A stretch of 64,000 nt of DNA. It comes from Christensenella sp. UBA2853 (lineage in GTDB: Bacteria > Bacillota > Clostridia > Christensenellales > Aristaeellaceae). The stretch covers positions 20,758 through 84,757 of the forward strand of contig DEFL01000008.1 in assembly GCA_002350845.1 (NCBI GenBank). Direction: 5' to 3'. Within the stretch, counting starts at the first letter, position 1. Each line of letters starts with the position of its first letter. The notes beneath the pieces are model-generated. The model made no database searches, was not told the origin of the DNA, and saw nothing but the letters and a program-made list of their open reading frames with translations. Shown here in pieces: positions 48,933-59,100 of this stretch. The position numbers and the translations under genes were made by a program.

Positions 48933-49820
48933 TTATTCGGCTGCGTTCATCATCGAGGCAAAGCCTTCCGCCCCGTAAGTCTTGTACAGTTCCAGGTACA
49001 GATCAATCATGTCGGCATAGTCGGGATGATTTGCTTTCAGCGTGTCAGCGAAGGCCGCAAAATCGATCTCTTCACCGGTCTGGGCTGTTTCAAGGAAATT
49101 CATGATCTCTGTCAGGATCTCACTGAACTCTGCGAAGGGATCTTCCGGCTGGTCGACCGTGCCGTCCGTGTGGAAGCGCTTGTCGAATGCCCATTCCGTG
49201 ATGCCCAGAAGCGAGGCGTCCCTGACCACAAGGTCGCCCTCGGTACCATTGTCCCTGGCCGCCTCAAGCTGGTCAAAGTCTGCGTCCATGATGCAGCTGT
49301 AATCAAAGACGCCGTAACGCAGCCAATAGACGATGATCATCTCTTCATTCTCGTCGGATTCGGTGAAGCTGCTTCCGATCTCAAAGCCTTCTTCGGTCAG
49401 CTGAGACAGCGTTTTTCCGCGCATGGACCCGATTTCCTCATCACTCAGAGGAATGGCTGTGAACTCCTCACTGTAGGCGATGGGGAGCGTCTTCTGGTAA
49501 TCATCCACAGCCTGCATGGCTGCATCATGTTTTTCGAAGAAGTCCTCTGCCTCGTAGTCCAGCTGGTCGAGTGCTTCGCTCAGTTCAGTCATTTTCTCAT
49601 CCCAATAGGCAACATTGCGGTAGTACTTTCCGTCTTTCTCCGTGACCACAGCGATATATTCATCCGGGATAGCGCCTGCGATGACGCGGTCTTCCGGGCA
49701 TGCTTCCATCGCATCCCCCACGGTTGCATACAGAGGCGCAGGCAGCTGTTCTTCTGCCAGACCTCCGAACACTGTGCACAGCATGAGTGCGGCTAGGAAC
49801 AATGCAATCCTTTTTTTCAT
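48933..49820 (-). CDS. Secreted protein of unknown function
   Basis: A 295-residue exported protein with a signal peptide (MKKRIALFLAALMLCTVF, cleaved near GLAEE). The mature region is strongly acidic and mostly helical, with repeats of Asp/Glu and aromatics: YWDEKMTELSEALDQLDYEA, EIGSMRGKTLSQLTEEGFEI, then FAEFSEILTEIMNFLETA. The 'GKTLSQLTEEGFE' phrase recalls short motifs in small clostridial secreted proteins, but no family is recognised. GGAGGAAAGAGAC precedes the ATG. It is 48 bases before the amidase gene's 3' end on the same strand, so the two may be co-transcribed from the amidase side. Confidence 0.65.
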   Translation of the reverse strand: MKKRIALFLAALMLCTVFGGLAEEQLPAPLYATVGDAMEACPEDRVIAGAIPDEYIAVVTEKDGKYYRNVAYWDEKMTELSEALDQLDYEAEDFFEKHDAAMQAVDDYQKTLPIAYSEEFTAIPLSDEEIGSMRGKTLSQLTEEGFEIGSSFTESDENEEMIIVYWLRYGVFDYSCIMDADFDQLEAARDNGTEGDLVVRDASLLGITEWAFDKRFHTDGTVDQPEDPFAEFSEILTEIMNFLETAQTGEEIDFAAFADTLKANHPDYADMIDLYLELYKTYGAEGFASMMNAAE

Positions 49821-49868
49821 GTCTCTTTCCTCCTGTTGTTTTTGATTGAGTGCTCACAAGGTTCTTTT

Positions 49869-50660
49869 TTATGGCTGCAGACTTTCAAAATAGTCGCAGA
49901 TGCCTTCCACCATTCCTTCTGCCAGCTTTTGCTGGAATGCCGGATCATTGAGCTTTTCGTCCTCACCGGGGTTGGTCAGATACCCGCATTCAACCAGAAT
50001 GGCGGGAACTGCTGACCAGTTGAGGCCGGTATAGGTATCACGCAGAAAAATGCCCCTCTGCCTTGCGCCGGTGGCCTCCGCCATACGGGGAAGGATGCAT
50101 TCCGCTGCGCGCCGGCTTTCCGCGGAGATGGCATAGGATTTGTTGACATAGAGTCCGATGCCGTTTGCGGACGGGTTGCTGGAACCGTTGCAGTGGATAC
50201 GCAACACCAGGTCAACGCCCAGCGCATTCATCATTCTGGCCCGTTCCTGATTGGAGATATTCACATCATGTGTTTCCCTGGTCAGGTATACATCTGCGCC
50301 TTCCCGGATCAGTGCGTCCCGAAGCACAAAACTGATTTCCAGGACGGTGACATATTCCGGGATCCCGGTTTTTGTTCCACGCGTGCCGGGCGCGACTTTG
50401 TCCCGCACTTTTTTACTGTCCGGAGCTATGGCTTCCTTTTCCCGATTTCTCTGTTCCTGGTGCCCCGGATCAATACCGACCCGGATCCCGGCCAGCCGCC
50501 TGCTCGTGACTTCCTGGTCATCCGGGAAGTCTGCCCAGTCCGACAGGGAATCCAGTAGCATTTCGCTTTCCGTGTCTGATAATGTCTGCGCCTTTCCTGC
50601 TCCAGTCAGAAGCAGACCGACAAAAATCAGCACCAGAATGCTTTTGAAATACCGTCTCAT
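49869..50660 (-). CDS. N-acetylmuramoyl-L-alanine amidase (Amidase_3)
   Basis: A 263-residue exported peptidoglycan amidase that cuts the bond between MurNAc and L-Ala. The start is ATG 50660 with GTGGAGG 5 bases upstream, which gives the signal sequence YFKSILVLIFVGLLLTGAG. Zinc ligands are His in IDPGHQEQ, Glu in VTVLEISF and His in RIHCNGSS; the catalytic Glu is in ILVECGYLTN. An insert NREKEAIAPDSKKVRDKVAPG between the first His and the second ligand is usual in the clostridial form. No SPOR, SH3 or other cell-wall-binding domain is present. Likely role: cell-wall turnover or sporulation. Confidence 0.92.
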   Translation of the reverse strand: MRRYFKSILVLIFVGLLLTGAGKAQTLSDTESEMLLDSLSDWADFPDDQEVTSRRLAGIRVGIDPGHQEQRNREKEAIAPDSKKVRDKVAPGTRGTKTGIPEYVTVLEISFVLRDALIREGADVYLTRETHDVNISNQERARMMNALGVDLVLRIHCNGSSNPSANGIGLYVNKSYAISAESRRAAECILPRMAEATGARQRGIFLRDTYTGLNWSAVPAILVECGYLTNPGEDEKLNDPAFQQKLAEGMVEGICDYFESLQP

Positions 50661-50842
50661 ATGATCCTCCACATGATACAGGATACTCAGGATCAGGCGG
50701 AATGTCCATATTTGTAACAGCATATTTTTGAAAAGTCGCATACAGACAAAGCAGGATACCAGGCCGGTGAACGAGCATTTGTCTGCTGCGCTGATTTCCG
50801 CCCTTGTTTTCTGAAGAGATTCTGTCAGGCATGCTTTGATGC

Positions 50843-50889
50843 AAAACAGAGCTTTCTTCCACCGGTTCAGTGGAAAAAAGCTCTGTTTT
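50843..50889. terminator. Terminator between the amidase region and the ABC permease
   Basis: AAAACAGAGCTTT pairs with AAAGCTCTGTTTT, extended by CCAC/GTGG. Its architecture matches the terminator at 9389-9435. The minus-strand T-run ends the ABC operon. The remainder of the gap 50661-50921 holds no clear gene. Confidence 0.88.
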
Positions 50890-50921
50890 GAAAATCCATG
50901 GCCTGCAGGGATTCGATCGGT

Positions 50922-51794
50922 TTATCCTTTGAGTCCCTGTGTGCTGATGCCTTCGACCAGCTGGCGCTGGAAGAAGAAGAAAATGACCAGAATAGGCACA
51001 AGAGAAAGAGTGGACATGGCGAAGATTGCGCCATAGTCGGTGCCGGCACTGTCGGAAAAGAGCTTGAGAGCGTAAGCGACAGTATAACGCGAAGGCGTAT
51101 TCAGATACAGAAGGGAACTCATGAAATCGCCCCAGGAGTTAATGAAGGTCAGGATGCCGACAGTGACCAGAGCAGGGATAATCATCGGCACCATGATGTA
51201 TGCAAAGATACCATAATAGCTGCATCCATCAATTCGGGCAGCTTCATCCATATCCCGGGGAATGCCACGGATAAACTGCATCACAAGGAAAATATCAAAA
51301 GCGCCGCCGAAAAAGTAGGGAACGGTCATCGGCAGAAAGGTTCCGACCCAGCCGATCTGGTTGAACAGCACAAAACGCGGGATCATCATGACCTGTCCGG
51401 GCAGCATCATGGTGATGATCATGGCGACAAACCAGATGTTTCGGCCGGGAAAACGGATCCGGGCCAGACCGAAAGCCACCAGTGCGGAGGAGATGACAGC
51501 GCCGAGAGAGGCAAACAGCGCGACCTGAAGTGAATTGAGAAAGTAAACGCTGAAACTCAGACCGGCAAAACCCCGCCATCCGTTGACGTAGTTTTCCGTT
51601 GTAAACGTTTCAGGAATCAGGTTGTCCACGGTTCTGAAAATCTCTGTATTCGGCTTCAGCGAGGAAGAGAGCATCCAGAACAGCGGATAGAGCATAAGGA
51701 GACTGAACAGACCGACGAGGATATGATAGATGACGGTCGTAACCATTTTGTGGCGCTTGATACTGCCGTAATGAGTCGGTTTCACAGCTGACAT
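50922..51794 (-). CDS. Carbohydrate ABC transporter permease (MalG-like)
   Basis: A 290-residue permease with six helices. The EAA loop reads DEAARIDGCSYYGIFAYIMV. The C-terminal FFFQRQLVEGISTQGLKG is typical of the MalG/CUT1 group. It lies 4 bases after the MalF-like gene. No ATPase is encoded nearby; the complex probably shares an MsmX-like ATPase with other transporters. Confidence 0.93.
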   Translation of the reverse strand: MSAVKPTHYGSIKRHKMVTTVIYHILVGLFSLLMLYPLFWMLSSSLKPNTEIFRTVDNLIPETFTTENYVNGWRGFAGLSFSVYFLNSLQVALFASLGAVISSALVAFGLARIRFPGRNIWFVAMIITMMLPGQVMMIPRFVLFNQIGWVGTFLPMTVPYFFGGAFDIFLVMQFIRGIPRDMDEAARIDGCSYYGIFAYIMVPMIIPALVTVGILTFINSWGDFMSSLLYLNTPSRYTVAYALKLFSDSAGTDYGAIFAMSTLSLVPILVIFFFFQRQLVEGISTQGLKG

Positions 51795-51798
51795 ATGC

Positions 51799-52701
51799 TC
51801 ACTTCCCTTCCGATTCGTAGTAGACCCACGCGCTGGAGGAGCGGAAGATCAATGCCGTAAAGATGGCGATCACCAGCAGCATAAACCAGGCCATGGCACT
51901 GCCGTAACCCATCTCGTAATAGGTAAACGCACGGTTGTACAGATGCACGCCGTAGTACAGTGTGGTATTGAGCGGTTTGCCCTGCGTGATCAGGTAGCTG
52001 GAGTTGAAAGCCTGGAAAGCGCCGATCGTCTGATTGATCAGATTGAAGAAAAAGATCGGTGTGATCATCGGGAAAACAATCTTGAAGAAGCGGCGTACAG
52101 GACCTGCACCGTCCACAATGGCGGCCTCGTGATAGCTGGCCGGCACGTTTTTAAGGGCTGCGAGGAAAATCAGCATGGAGCTGCCGAACTGCCATACGCC
52201 CAGACCGATGAGCACATAAAGCGCTGTACCGGGATTCGAGAGCCATTTGACAGGCGCGAGCCCAAACAGTGCAGTGAAACGGTTGATGACACCGTCATAG
52301 GAGAACAGCTGCTTCCAGGTGAGTGCAACCGCAACGCTTCCGCCCATCAGAGAGGGAATATAGAAAGCGGACCGATAAAAGGGAATCGCTTTCGTGTTCC
52401 GGGAAAGAATCAGTGCGACACCCAGGGATACGAGCATTTTAATCGGGACCTGAATGAACGCGAATTTGAAGGTAACCCAGAAGGATGTCCAGAAGTACTT
52501 GTCCTCAAAAAACATGCGGCGGAAATTCTGGATGCCGATCCATTTGGGCGGGGTCAGAATATTGTAATCTGTAAAGGCCAGATACAGGGAAGTGAAGAAC
52601 GGAATCACAGTGAAGGCGAACAGGCCGATGATAAAGGGGGCAATAAAGATATACCCCGCGACGCTCTCCTTTCCCAGAATCCTTGACAGTTTATTCTTCA
52701 T
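51799..52701 (-). CDS. Carbohydrate ABC transporter permease (UgpA/MalF-like)
   Basis: A 300-residue permease with six helices. The EAA loop reads HEAAIVDGAGPVRRFFKIVF. It opens with GYIFIAPFIIGLFAFTVIPF, typical of the CUT1 permeases. It follows the binding-protein gene after the hairpin at 52718-52756, which should lower its expression relative to the binding protein. GGAGGAGATCGTCGT precedes the ATG. Confidence 0.93.
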   Translation of the reverse strand: MKNKLSRILGKESVAGYIFIAPFIIGLFAFTVIPFFTSLYLAFTDYNILTPPKWIGIQNFRRMFFEDKYFWTSFWVTFKFAFIQVPIKMLVSLGVALILSRNTKAIPFYRSAFYIPSLMGGSVAVALTWKQLFSYDGVINRFTALFGLAPVKWLSNPGTALYVLIGLGVWQFGSSMLIFLAALKNVPASYHEAAIVDGAGPVRRFFKIVFPMITPIFFFNLINQTIGAFQAFNSSYLITQGKPLNTTLYYGVHLYNRAFTYYEMGYGSAMAWFMLLVIAIFTALIFRSSSAWVYYESEGK

Positions 52702-52717
52702 ACGACGATCTCCTCCG

Positions 52718-52756
52718 AAAAAGAAGGAGAGGCCATCCTGAAGCGGCGGCCTCTCC
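52718..52756 (-). terminator. Attenuator between binding-protein and permease genes
   Basis: GGAGAGGCC pairs perfectly with GGCCTCTCC around a 13-base loop, and TTCTTTTTC follows on the minus strand. It sits in the 72-base gap inside an evident operon, so it probably sets a high binding-protein to permease ratio. Confidence 0.8.
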
Positions 52757-52773
52757 CCTGGTGAGGCATGTTT

Positions 52774-54045
52774 TTAGTTTGCGAGAGACTTGGCAATAAT
52801 ATCGTTGGCTTCGTTGATGAAAGCCTGAGCATGAGCAGTCAGGTCATCCACCATACCGTACTGAACCTGTTCGAAATATTCACCGAGCAGAGCGTTGATC
52901 TGGCTGTGAACGGCGATGTCCGGCGGCATAATGGGGCTGGTCTTGCCTTCCTGTCCGAGATAATCGATCATGGCGGCAACACGCTGAGAGGTTTCATTCA
53001 GATTGGGTGTAATGTGTTCGCGGATCTTGGCAGAAATCGGGATTGCACGGTCGATGCCGACGATGTCGAAGCAGTCGGTGTCATTGGTGAAGAAGTTGAT
53101 GAAACGTGCAGCAGCATCCTTCACTTCAGACTTGGAATTGATGGACCAGTACATGGAAGCCTTGAAGAAGGTCGGAGGTACAGTCGCATCGGAGGGAACC
53201 GGCACGAGGGACATTTCAAGCGGGAAGCCGTTGCCGTTCTCATAAGCGGCCAGTTCGTTGGTCCAGTGCCAGCCTGCCCAGTAGTCGTCGATCAGGTTGT
53301 CAAAGGCGGTGGTGGCGGACAGTTCGCCGACGTCCTTAATCCAGCCTTCTTTGGTTCCATCCACATAGCCCTGCCAGATGTCGGCAATGTACTTGGGATC
53401 ATCAAAACCGAGGGAAGTTCCGTCATCGGCATAGAAATTGAGGCCATAGGAGCGGAGATAATAACGAACACCGTCAAAGCCGTTGAAGTTGCTGTTGTGA
53501 TGTCCGGTTGCTTCGTACACTTTGCGGGACAGTTCAGCCAGCTCTTCAATCGTGGGTTCCATCGGCATTTCCACGCCGGCCTGGTCCAGGACGTCCTTGC
53601 GGTACATGGTGACCAGAGCATTGGTGCCGGTGGACAGCGCATAGACTTCGTCTCCGCCGCACTTGCCGGCGTCAATTACGCCCTGTGCGACATCGGAAAT
53701 GTCAATGGCGCCGCTCTCAAAATAAGGATTGAGCACTTCGAGCACGCCGGCCTTAGAATACTGAGCGAGGTAGGCGTGGTCCATCTGGATGACATCGGGC
53801 AGAACGCCGCCGGCGATCTGGGTGGCCACCTTCTCCCAATAGCCGTCCCAGGATGTATATTCGGGTTCAATCTTGATGTCGGGGTTCTTTTCCATGAATT
53901 TCTCGATGGCGGCCATGGTCAGATCATGCCTTGTCTGACTGCCCCACCAGAGAACGCGGAGGGTGACAGGCTCTTCTGCAGCGGCCGTGGAGACCAGGGC
54001 AAAGAGCATAAGGGAAGCAAGAACGAAAGCCAGGATTCGTTTCAT
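52774..54045 (-). CDS. Sugar ABC transporter solute-binding protein
   Basis: A 423-residue family-1 binding protein with a signal peptide (MKRILAFVLASLMLFALVST, cleaved near AAAEE); no lipobox Cys, so anchoring is unclear. Typical features are VTLRVLWWGSQTRHDLTMAA, then YWEKVATQIAGGVLPDVIQM and VMYRKDVLDQAG-like hinge elements. It is the first gene of a three-gene importer with a near-consensus promoter upstream (54083-54111). GGAGGAATCACTC precedes the ATG. Substrate is a mono- or oligosaccharide, not further predictable. Confidence 0.9.
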   Translation of the reverse strand: MKRILAFVLASLMLFALVSTAAAEEPVTLRVLWWGSQTRHDLTMAAIEKFMEKNPDIKIEPEYTSWDGYWEKVATQIAGGVLPDVIQMDHAYLAQYSKAGVLEVLNPYFESGAIDISDVAQGVIDAGKCGGDEVYALSTGTNALVTMYRKDVLDQAGVEMPMEPTIEELAELSRKVYEATGHHNSNFNGFDGVRYYLRSYGLNFYADDGTSLGFDDPKYIADIWQGYVDGTKEGWIKDVGELSATTAFDNLIDDYWAGWHWTNELAAYENGNGFPLEMSLVPVPSDATVPPTFFKASMYWSINSKSEVKDAAARFINFFTNDTDCFDIVGIDRAIPISAKIREHITPNLNETSQRVAAMIDYLGQEGKTSPIMPPDIAVHSQINALLGEYFEQVQYGMVDDLTAHAQAFINEANDIIAKSLAN

Positions 54046-54082
54046 GAGTGATTCCTCCCGTTTAGAGTTTTATGGTGAATAA

Positions 54083-54111
54083 AGTATAAATAAATCTTTA
54101 GAGACATTCAA
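54083..54111 (-). promoter_or_regulatory. Promoter of the second sugar ABC operon
   Basis: On the minus strand TTGAAT (54106-54111), 17 bp, TATACT (54083-54088), 38 bases before the binding-protein start. The 290-base gap 54046-54335 is AT-rich and has no gene; it holds an imperfect AAATGCA/TGCATTT stem near 54155-54185 and the terminator at 54246. Confidence 0.68.
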
Positions 54112-54245
54112 TATCCTATCTGGTAAATATTTGATCCGAAATAAACTAATATTTAAAAAATGCAAGCAAGTTTTTGCCTGCATTTTGGGCTCATTATGCA
54201 CATCTCATGGATCAGGCGGTTCGGCGTTCATTTCCTGAATCAAAA

Positions 54246-54296
54246 CAGGTGCTGCGAAGAGCGTGATTCTGACAATCCGGATCTTCGCAGCACCTG
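54246..54296 (-). terminator. Terminator of the C_GCAxxG gene
   Basis: A perfect 15-bp stem, CAGGTGCTGCGAAGA with TCTTCGCAGCACCTG, around a 21-base loop, followed on the minus strand by TTTTGATTC. It lies 40 bases past the stop at 54336. Confidence 0.85.
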
Positions 54297-54335
54297 CGGC
54301 TGACATGGCGCATCGAACGGCCTCAGTGTCTGTAT

Positions 54336-54803
54336 TCACTCAATCCCGTTCTGGAGAAGTTCATCCAGGATGAGCGCAGCATCATAAACAAGCTGAGGAC
54401 AGGGACGCTTTCGGTAAAATTCTTCGCTTCTCGGTTCCGGCTCACCGCCGACAGAAGGTTGAAGACCTGCCATCACGAGCATTTCGCGGCAGTTGATGCT
54501 GGCGTGCTTTGACTTAAACCGTTCAGTAAACTCCCTGACCAGGGCGTAATGCTGCTTCTTGGCTTCATAATCGGCAGGGTCGTCGTACCCTTTTGCGATG
54601 CCGAGCACCAGTGCGGCGGCACTGACCACACCGCAGGTTTCGCGCAGGCGCCCCAGTCCGCCTCCGAAAGAAGAGGACATCCGGGCAGAGGTATCAAGGT
54701 CATAACCGGTGACATCCGTAAAAGCACAGAAAACCGACTGTGCACAATTGTATCCTTTGAAAAAAAGCTGTTTTGCGATCTCGGCATGGCTGGTCATCAT
54801 CAT
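54336..54803 (-). CDS. C_GCAxxG_C_C family redox-like protein
   Basis: A 155-residue cytoplasmic protein of the C_GCAxxG_C_C (Redox_C_C) family. It has the conserved Cys in GYNCAQSVFCAF, the Gly-rich motif FGGGLGRLRETCGVVSAA, and later INCREML and KRPCPQLV. The role is not established; a redox or metal-cluster function is suspected and it is frequent in anaerobes. ATG-ATG-ATG at the start follows CAGGTGA, so the second or third Met is possible. It is a single-gene unit with its own terminator. Confidence 0.85.
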   Translation of the reverse strand: MMMTSHAEIAKQLFFKGYNCAQSVFCAFTDVTGYDLDTSARMSSSFGGGLGRLRETCGVVSAAALVLGIAKGYDDPADYEAKKQHYALVREFTERFKSKHASINCREMLVMAGLQPSVGGEPEPRSEEFYRKRPCPQLVYDAALILDELLQNGIE

Positions 54804-55059
54804 TCACCTGCACATCTTTGTTTTGAGCGGGGAGAAAAGTGCATTGTGCCCGAGGGAACCGGCCGGCAGGCTGACGGTGCACTGCTTTCAGGTCCATTTT
54901 ATCCGCTGAAGAGAATTCCTTCAATATAAGAAAGAAGGATTTTACAGGACAGCAGTCTGTAAAGGAAAGTCTGCCGCTGACAGAGGGAGAAAACAGCGGA
55001 GATCCAGTATGGTTTTCAGGCGTAGATTCAAAACATCACATGCAGCAGCCGGCCATGGA

Positions 55060-55088
55060 TTCCCATGTCTGCCACCGGGATGTATAAT
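55060..55088 (+). promoter_or_regulatory. Probable promoter of the TraX gene
   Basis: TTCCCA (55060-55065), 17 bp, TATAAT (55083-55088), with a second TATAAT block directly after. The start codon is 130 bases downstream. The 414-base gap 54804-55217 has no other gene I can support; the short frames there lack ribosome binding sites. Confidence 0.5.
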
Positions 55089-55217
55089 TATAATATAGGA
55101 GAAAAAATATCTTCTGAGGGAGTCTCCCGCTATTTTCAGGCGTTGACCGTCTTTCTGCCCAGGGAAACGGGTTCTGAGACGGAGAGGCAGGGGAAACCAT
55201 CAACAGGAGGGAATGCC

Positions 55218-55985
55218 GTGACACAGCAGAATGTACAGACAGTCAAAGAGCGCTTCCGTCTGAGCGGCAACGCGCTCAAGGTGATTGCAATCATCGCCAT
55301 GACGATCGACCATATTGCATGGATGGGAATTGAAGAATACAGCCAGGCGGAAGTGCCATTGCAGATTTTCCTGCACTGCATCGGGCGTCTGACCGCGCCG
55401 ATCATGTTTTACTTTGCGGCGGAAGGCTATCACCATACGCATGACTTTCGAAAATACCTCGGCCGCATGGCGCTGCTGGCGGTAGTCAGCCATTTTGCGT
55501 TCTGCTACTTTGCTCAGCCGAGCTTCAATCCGTTTGAAAACCAGCTGTTCAATGCGACAAGCATTGCCTGGCCGCTGATGTGGGGACTGATTCTGCTCAG
55601 AGTCTGGGATTCAGAAAAGCTGGAAACCTGGCTGAAAGTACTGATTACAGTGACGGCCTGTGTGCTGACGATCACTTCGGACTGGAGCTGTGCAGCTCCG
55701 CTGGCCATCCTGATGGTCGGACGGAGCAGGGGGAACTTCTGTAAACAGATGCTGTGGCTCATGGCGATTACGACACTGTACGCTGTTGCATTCTTCATAT
55801 TCAACAATCCGACCTACGGCATGGTGCACATGGCCTGCTGGCTGACCGTGCCGCTGCTGTCGCTGTACAACGGACAGCGGGGAAAGGCTCACTGGCTTGG
55901 GAAATTCTTCTACTGGTACTATCCGGCGCACATGGCACTGATTGGGCTCATCATTCATGTGTTTCCGTCAGGGCTGGTCCACTGA
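55218..55985 (+). CDS. TraX-family membrane protein (acyltransferase-like)
   Basis: A 255-residue polytopic membrane protein of the TraX family. TraX of the F plasmid acetylates pilin; chromosomal clostridial members have no assigned substrate. Family features: GNALKVIAIIAMTIDHIAWM at the N-terminus, then CIGRLTAPIMFYFAAEGYHH and a C-terminal KFFYWYYPAHMALIG. About eight hydrophobic segments are visible. The start is GTG at 55218, with AGGAGGG 7 bases upstream; the ATG at 55080 and others have no such site. It precedes the second permuted GH3 gene by 195 bases, and that gap holds a separate control region. Confidence 0.88.
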   Translation: MTQQNVQTVKERFRLSGNALKVIAIIAMTIDHIAWMGIEEYSQAEVPLQIFLHCIGRLTAPIMFYFAAEGYHHTHDFRKYLGRMALLAVVSHFAFCYFAQPSFNPFENQLFNATSIAWPLMWGLILLRVWDSEKLETWLKVLITVTACVLTITSDWSCAAPLAILMVGRSRGNFCKQMLWLMAITTLYAVAFFIFNNPTYGMVHMACWLTVPLLSLYNGQRGKAHWLGKFFYWYYPAHMALIGLIIHVFPSGLVH

Positions 55986-56035
55986 ATCTGACAAAACAGA
56001 CTCTTTTTTGGTGCAATCTGAACGAAAAATGACCG

Positions 56036-56099
56036 TTTGCGATTGTTTTTTGACAGGTTGCGCTTTTTTTGCGCCAATGCCCCCGCTCCATGATATGAT
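56036..56099 (+). promoter_or_regulatory. Candidate regulated promoter of the second permuted GH3 operon
   Basis: A TATGAT -10 is at 56094-56099, with only a poor -35 (TTGCGC, 19-bp spacer). Upstream lie related sequences: TTTGCGATTGTTTTTTG, GTTGCGCTTTTTTTGCG and the imperfect inverted repeat TTGCGC/GCGCCAA around seven T. This looks like an activator-dependent promoter. The evidence is weak; no known operator type is recognised in the 195-base gap 55986-56180. Confidence 0.35.
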
Positions 56100-56180
56100 A
56101 TCACTAAGATAAACCGCAGAGGCGGCTTTTCAGAAAACCCTGCTCTTTGCGGAATCTATATCTGAAAGGAAGAAAACGTC

Positions 56181-59100
56181 ATGAGTCAGAAAGCAGCCAA
56201 GGTATGGCGCGGTCTTACGGCCCTGTTTTTGTCCCTGTCTCTGCTGGTGTTCAGCATGGGCGGTGTAGCGAATCAGTGGCGCAGCGTCATTGACCAGAGC
56301 CTGGGCACTACAAGCAGCAAAACCGTCAATGACGGACGCTACAATCCTGATTATTCCAATACCGATGATCTGGTGAAAGCACACTGGGCCATCGGCGAGC
56401 AGGTCGGTCAGGAAGGCGCCGTGCTTCTCAAGAACAACGGTGCTCTGCCTCTGCAGGCCAGCTCCAAGGTTACGCTGTTTGGCATGGGCAGCCAGTATCC
56501 CTTCCTCGGCGGTGTGATGGGCTCCTCCATCAGCACACCCGATCAGGTGAACCTGGTGAACGCTCTCACCCAGAAAGGTTTCCAGGTTAACCCCACCATG
56601 ACCGCGATCTATGAGGCCATGGGCAGCGTGGTGACCGGCGAGGCCCATGGCTGGGGCGGCACAACCCCCATCTACGGACTGCGTCCTGCCGGATTCTCCA
56701 CTCCGTATGCTCCTTCTGAGCCCAATCCTGACACCTACACCAAGCCTGCTGCAGAAATGGGCGGCGGTGCAGCTGAAAACTATCAGGATTCCTTCAAGGA
56801 TTATGCTGATGCAGCCATCGTTGTCTTCTCCCGTCCCGGTTCTGAAGGCAGCGACTATTATCCCGGCGCAACCGGCATTGACGAGAGCGTGTCCGGTTCC
56901 AAGAGCGCACTGGCCCTTTCCGCCAATGAAAAGGCTGTGCTCGAAATGGCCAAGGCCAACTTCGACAAGGTTGTCGTGCTGGTCAACACCGGCGTGGTCA
57001 TGGAAATCGAAGACCTGAAGCAGGATGAAGGCGTTGACGCCATCATGTATGTCGGCTTCCCCGGCGCTTTCGGCTTCCTGGGCATTGCCAACCTTCTCAA
57101 TGGTACGGCTGCTCCTTCCGGTCACCTGGCAGACACCTGGGCCGTGGACTTCGCAAAGTCTCCTGCAGCCCAGAACTTCGGCGCCATCCAGCTCAGCGAC
57201 ATCTCCATGCTGACCTGGCCGGGCTCCCTGCTCGGAAATGCCTCCGCAGCTGCTGCACAGGGCGGATTTGTTACAGCTGATCAGAACGGCGTGAACCTCT
57301 CTGCCAACTACTATCTGGTTGAAGCAGAAGGCATTTACACCGGCTACAAGTATTATGAAACCCGTTACTATGATTCCGTTCTGGGCCAGGGCAATGCTGC
57401 TTCTGCAGTCGGCGCTGTGGACGGTGCGGAAAAGTGGGATTATGCCAACGAAGTGTCCTGGCCTTTCGGCTACGGCATGAGCTACACCACCTTCGAACAG
57501 AAGCTGGATGAAGTCACCGTGAACGGCACGACCGTCACCGCCAAGGTGACCGTCACCAACACCGGCGATGTGGCCGGCAAGGATGTCGCTCAGCTCTATG
57601 TGCAGACTCCCTATACCCAGTATGACAAGGATCACGCTGTGGAAAAGGCCGCTATTCAGCTGCTGGGCATGGAAAAGACCCAGGAACTGGCTCCCGGCGC
57701 TTCTGAAACGGTCACCATCACTGTGGACTCCAAGTACATGGCTTCCTGGGATTCCACTGCCAAGGAAGGCAAGGGCGGCTGGATTCTCGACGGCGGAGAT
57801 TATTACTTCGCAATCGGCAACGGTGCACACGAAGCTGTGAACAACGTGCTGGCTGCTCAGGGCATCACCCTGAAAGTGGAAGCCACCCCTGTTGAGGAAG
57901 CTCCCGCTGAAGAAACTGCCACCGAAGAAACTGCTGAAACCGTTGAAACCGCAGAAGCTGCTCCTGCAGAAGAAATTGCACTGGGCAATGCGGAATTGGC
58001 CAAGGCTGTGAAGATCGGCGAAGAAGGCACTGTGGATGAAACCACCTTTGCCAAGTCCGCCAACGGCACGGAAGTTGTGAACCAGCTGGCCAATGCCGAT
58101 GTCAACTACTACAAGCCCGGCTATGCCACCTACCTGAGCCGTACCGACTGGGCGGCCACCTTCCCCAAGACCTACAATGATCTTGAGATCGATGCAGCCA
58201 ACACGGAATGGATTCAGGCTCTGACCAACGAAGTCTATCAGATGCCCAATGACGGCACTGTCTCCGACGAAGAAATGAACAAGGGCATTGCCGGTTCCCT
58301 GAAGCTCAAGGATCTGGCCGGTGTCACAGACATCAACGATCCCCGTTATGAACAGCTCGTCAAGCAGATCCCGGTGAACACCCTGATCGCCAAGCTCGCC
58401 AAGGGCGGCTCTGCTTCCGACTATATCCCCGAAATCGAGAACCCTGTTGTCTATCAGAATGACGGCCCCAACGGCTTCGGCGGACGTCTCTCCGGCCGCG
58501 GCAGCTATGCTGATGACAAGAATGCAGGCTTCAACATGGGCATCATGGCCAATGAAACGCTCATGGCTTCCACCTGGAACAAGGAACTGATCAAGGCCTG
58601 GGGCGAACTGATGGGCAATGACGGCCTGATGAGCGGCAACTGGAGCATCTGGGGTGCTGCTGCCAATACCCATCGTTCTGCATGGAACGGCCGCAACTTC
58701 GAATATTATTCTGAAGATGCTATGCTGAGCAACGTGATGTGCGCCGCTGTCATCGAAGGCAGCCTGAAGTACGGCATCATCATCGGACCCAAGCACTTCG
58801 CATTCAACGACCAGGAGACCCAGCGTTCCGGCATTGCACCTTATATGACCGAGCAGAAAGCCCGTGAAAACGAGCTGCGCGCATTCCAGGGTGCTTACGA
58901 GGACAAGGGTGCTCTGGGCATCATGACTTCCTTCTCCCGTATCGGTGCCACCCCTGTCAACGGCCACATTGGTCTGCTCAAGAACATCCTGCGCGGCGAG
59001 TGGGGCTTCAAGGGTCTGATGTCCACCGACATGATGAACAGTGCCGGATACTTCCGTCCTGAAATGATCATCGCTTCCGGTGTCACCCAGATCGCTGACT

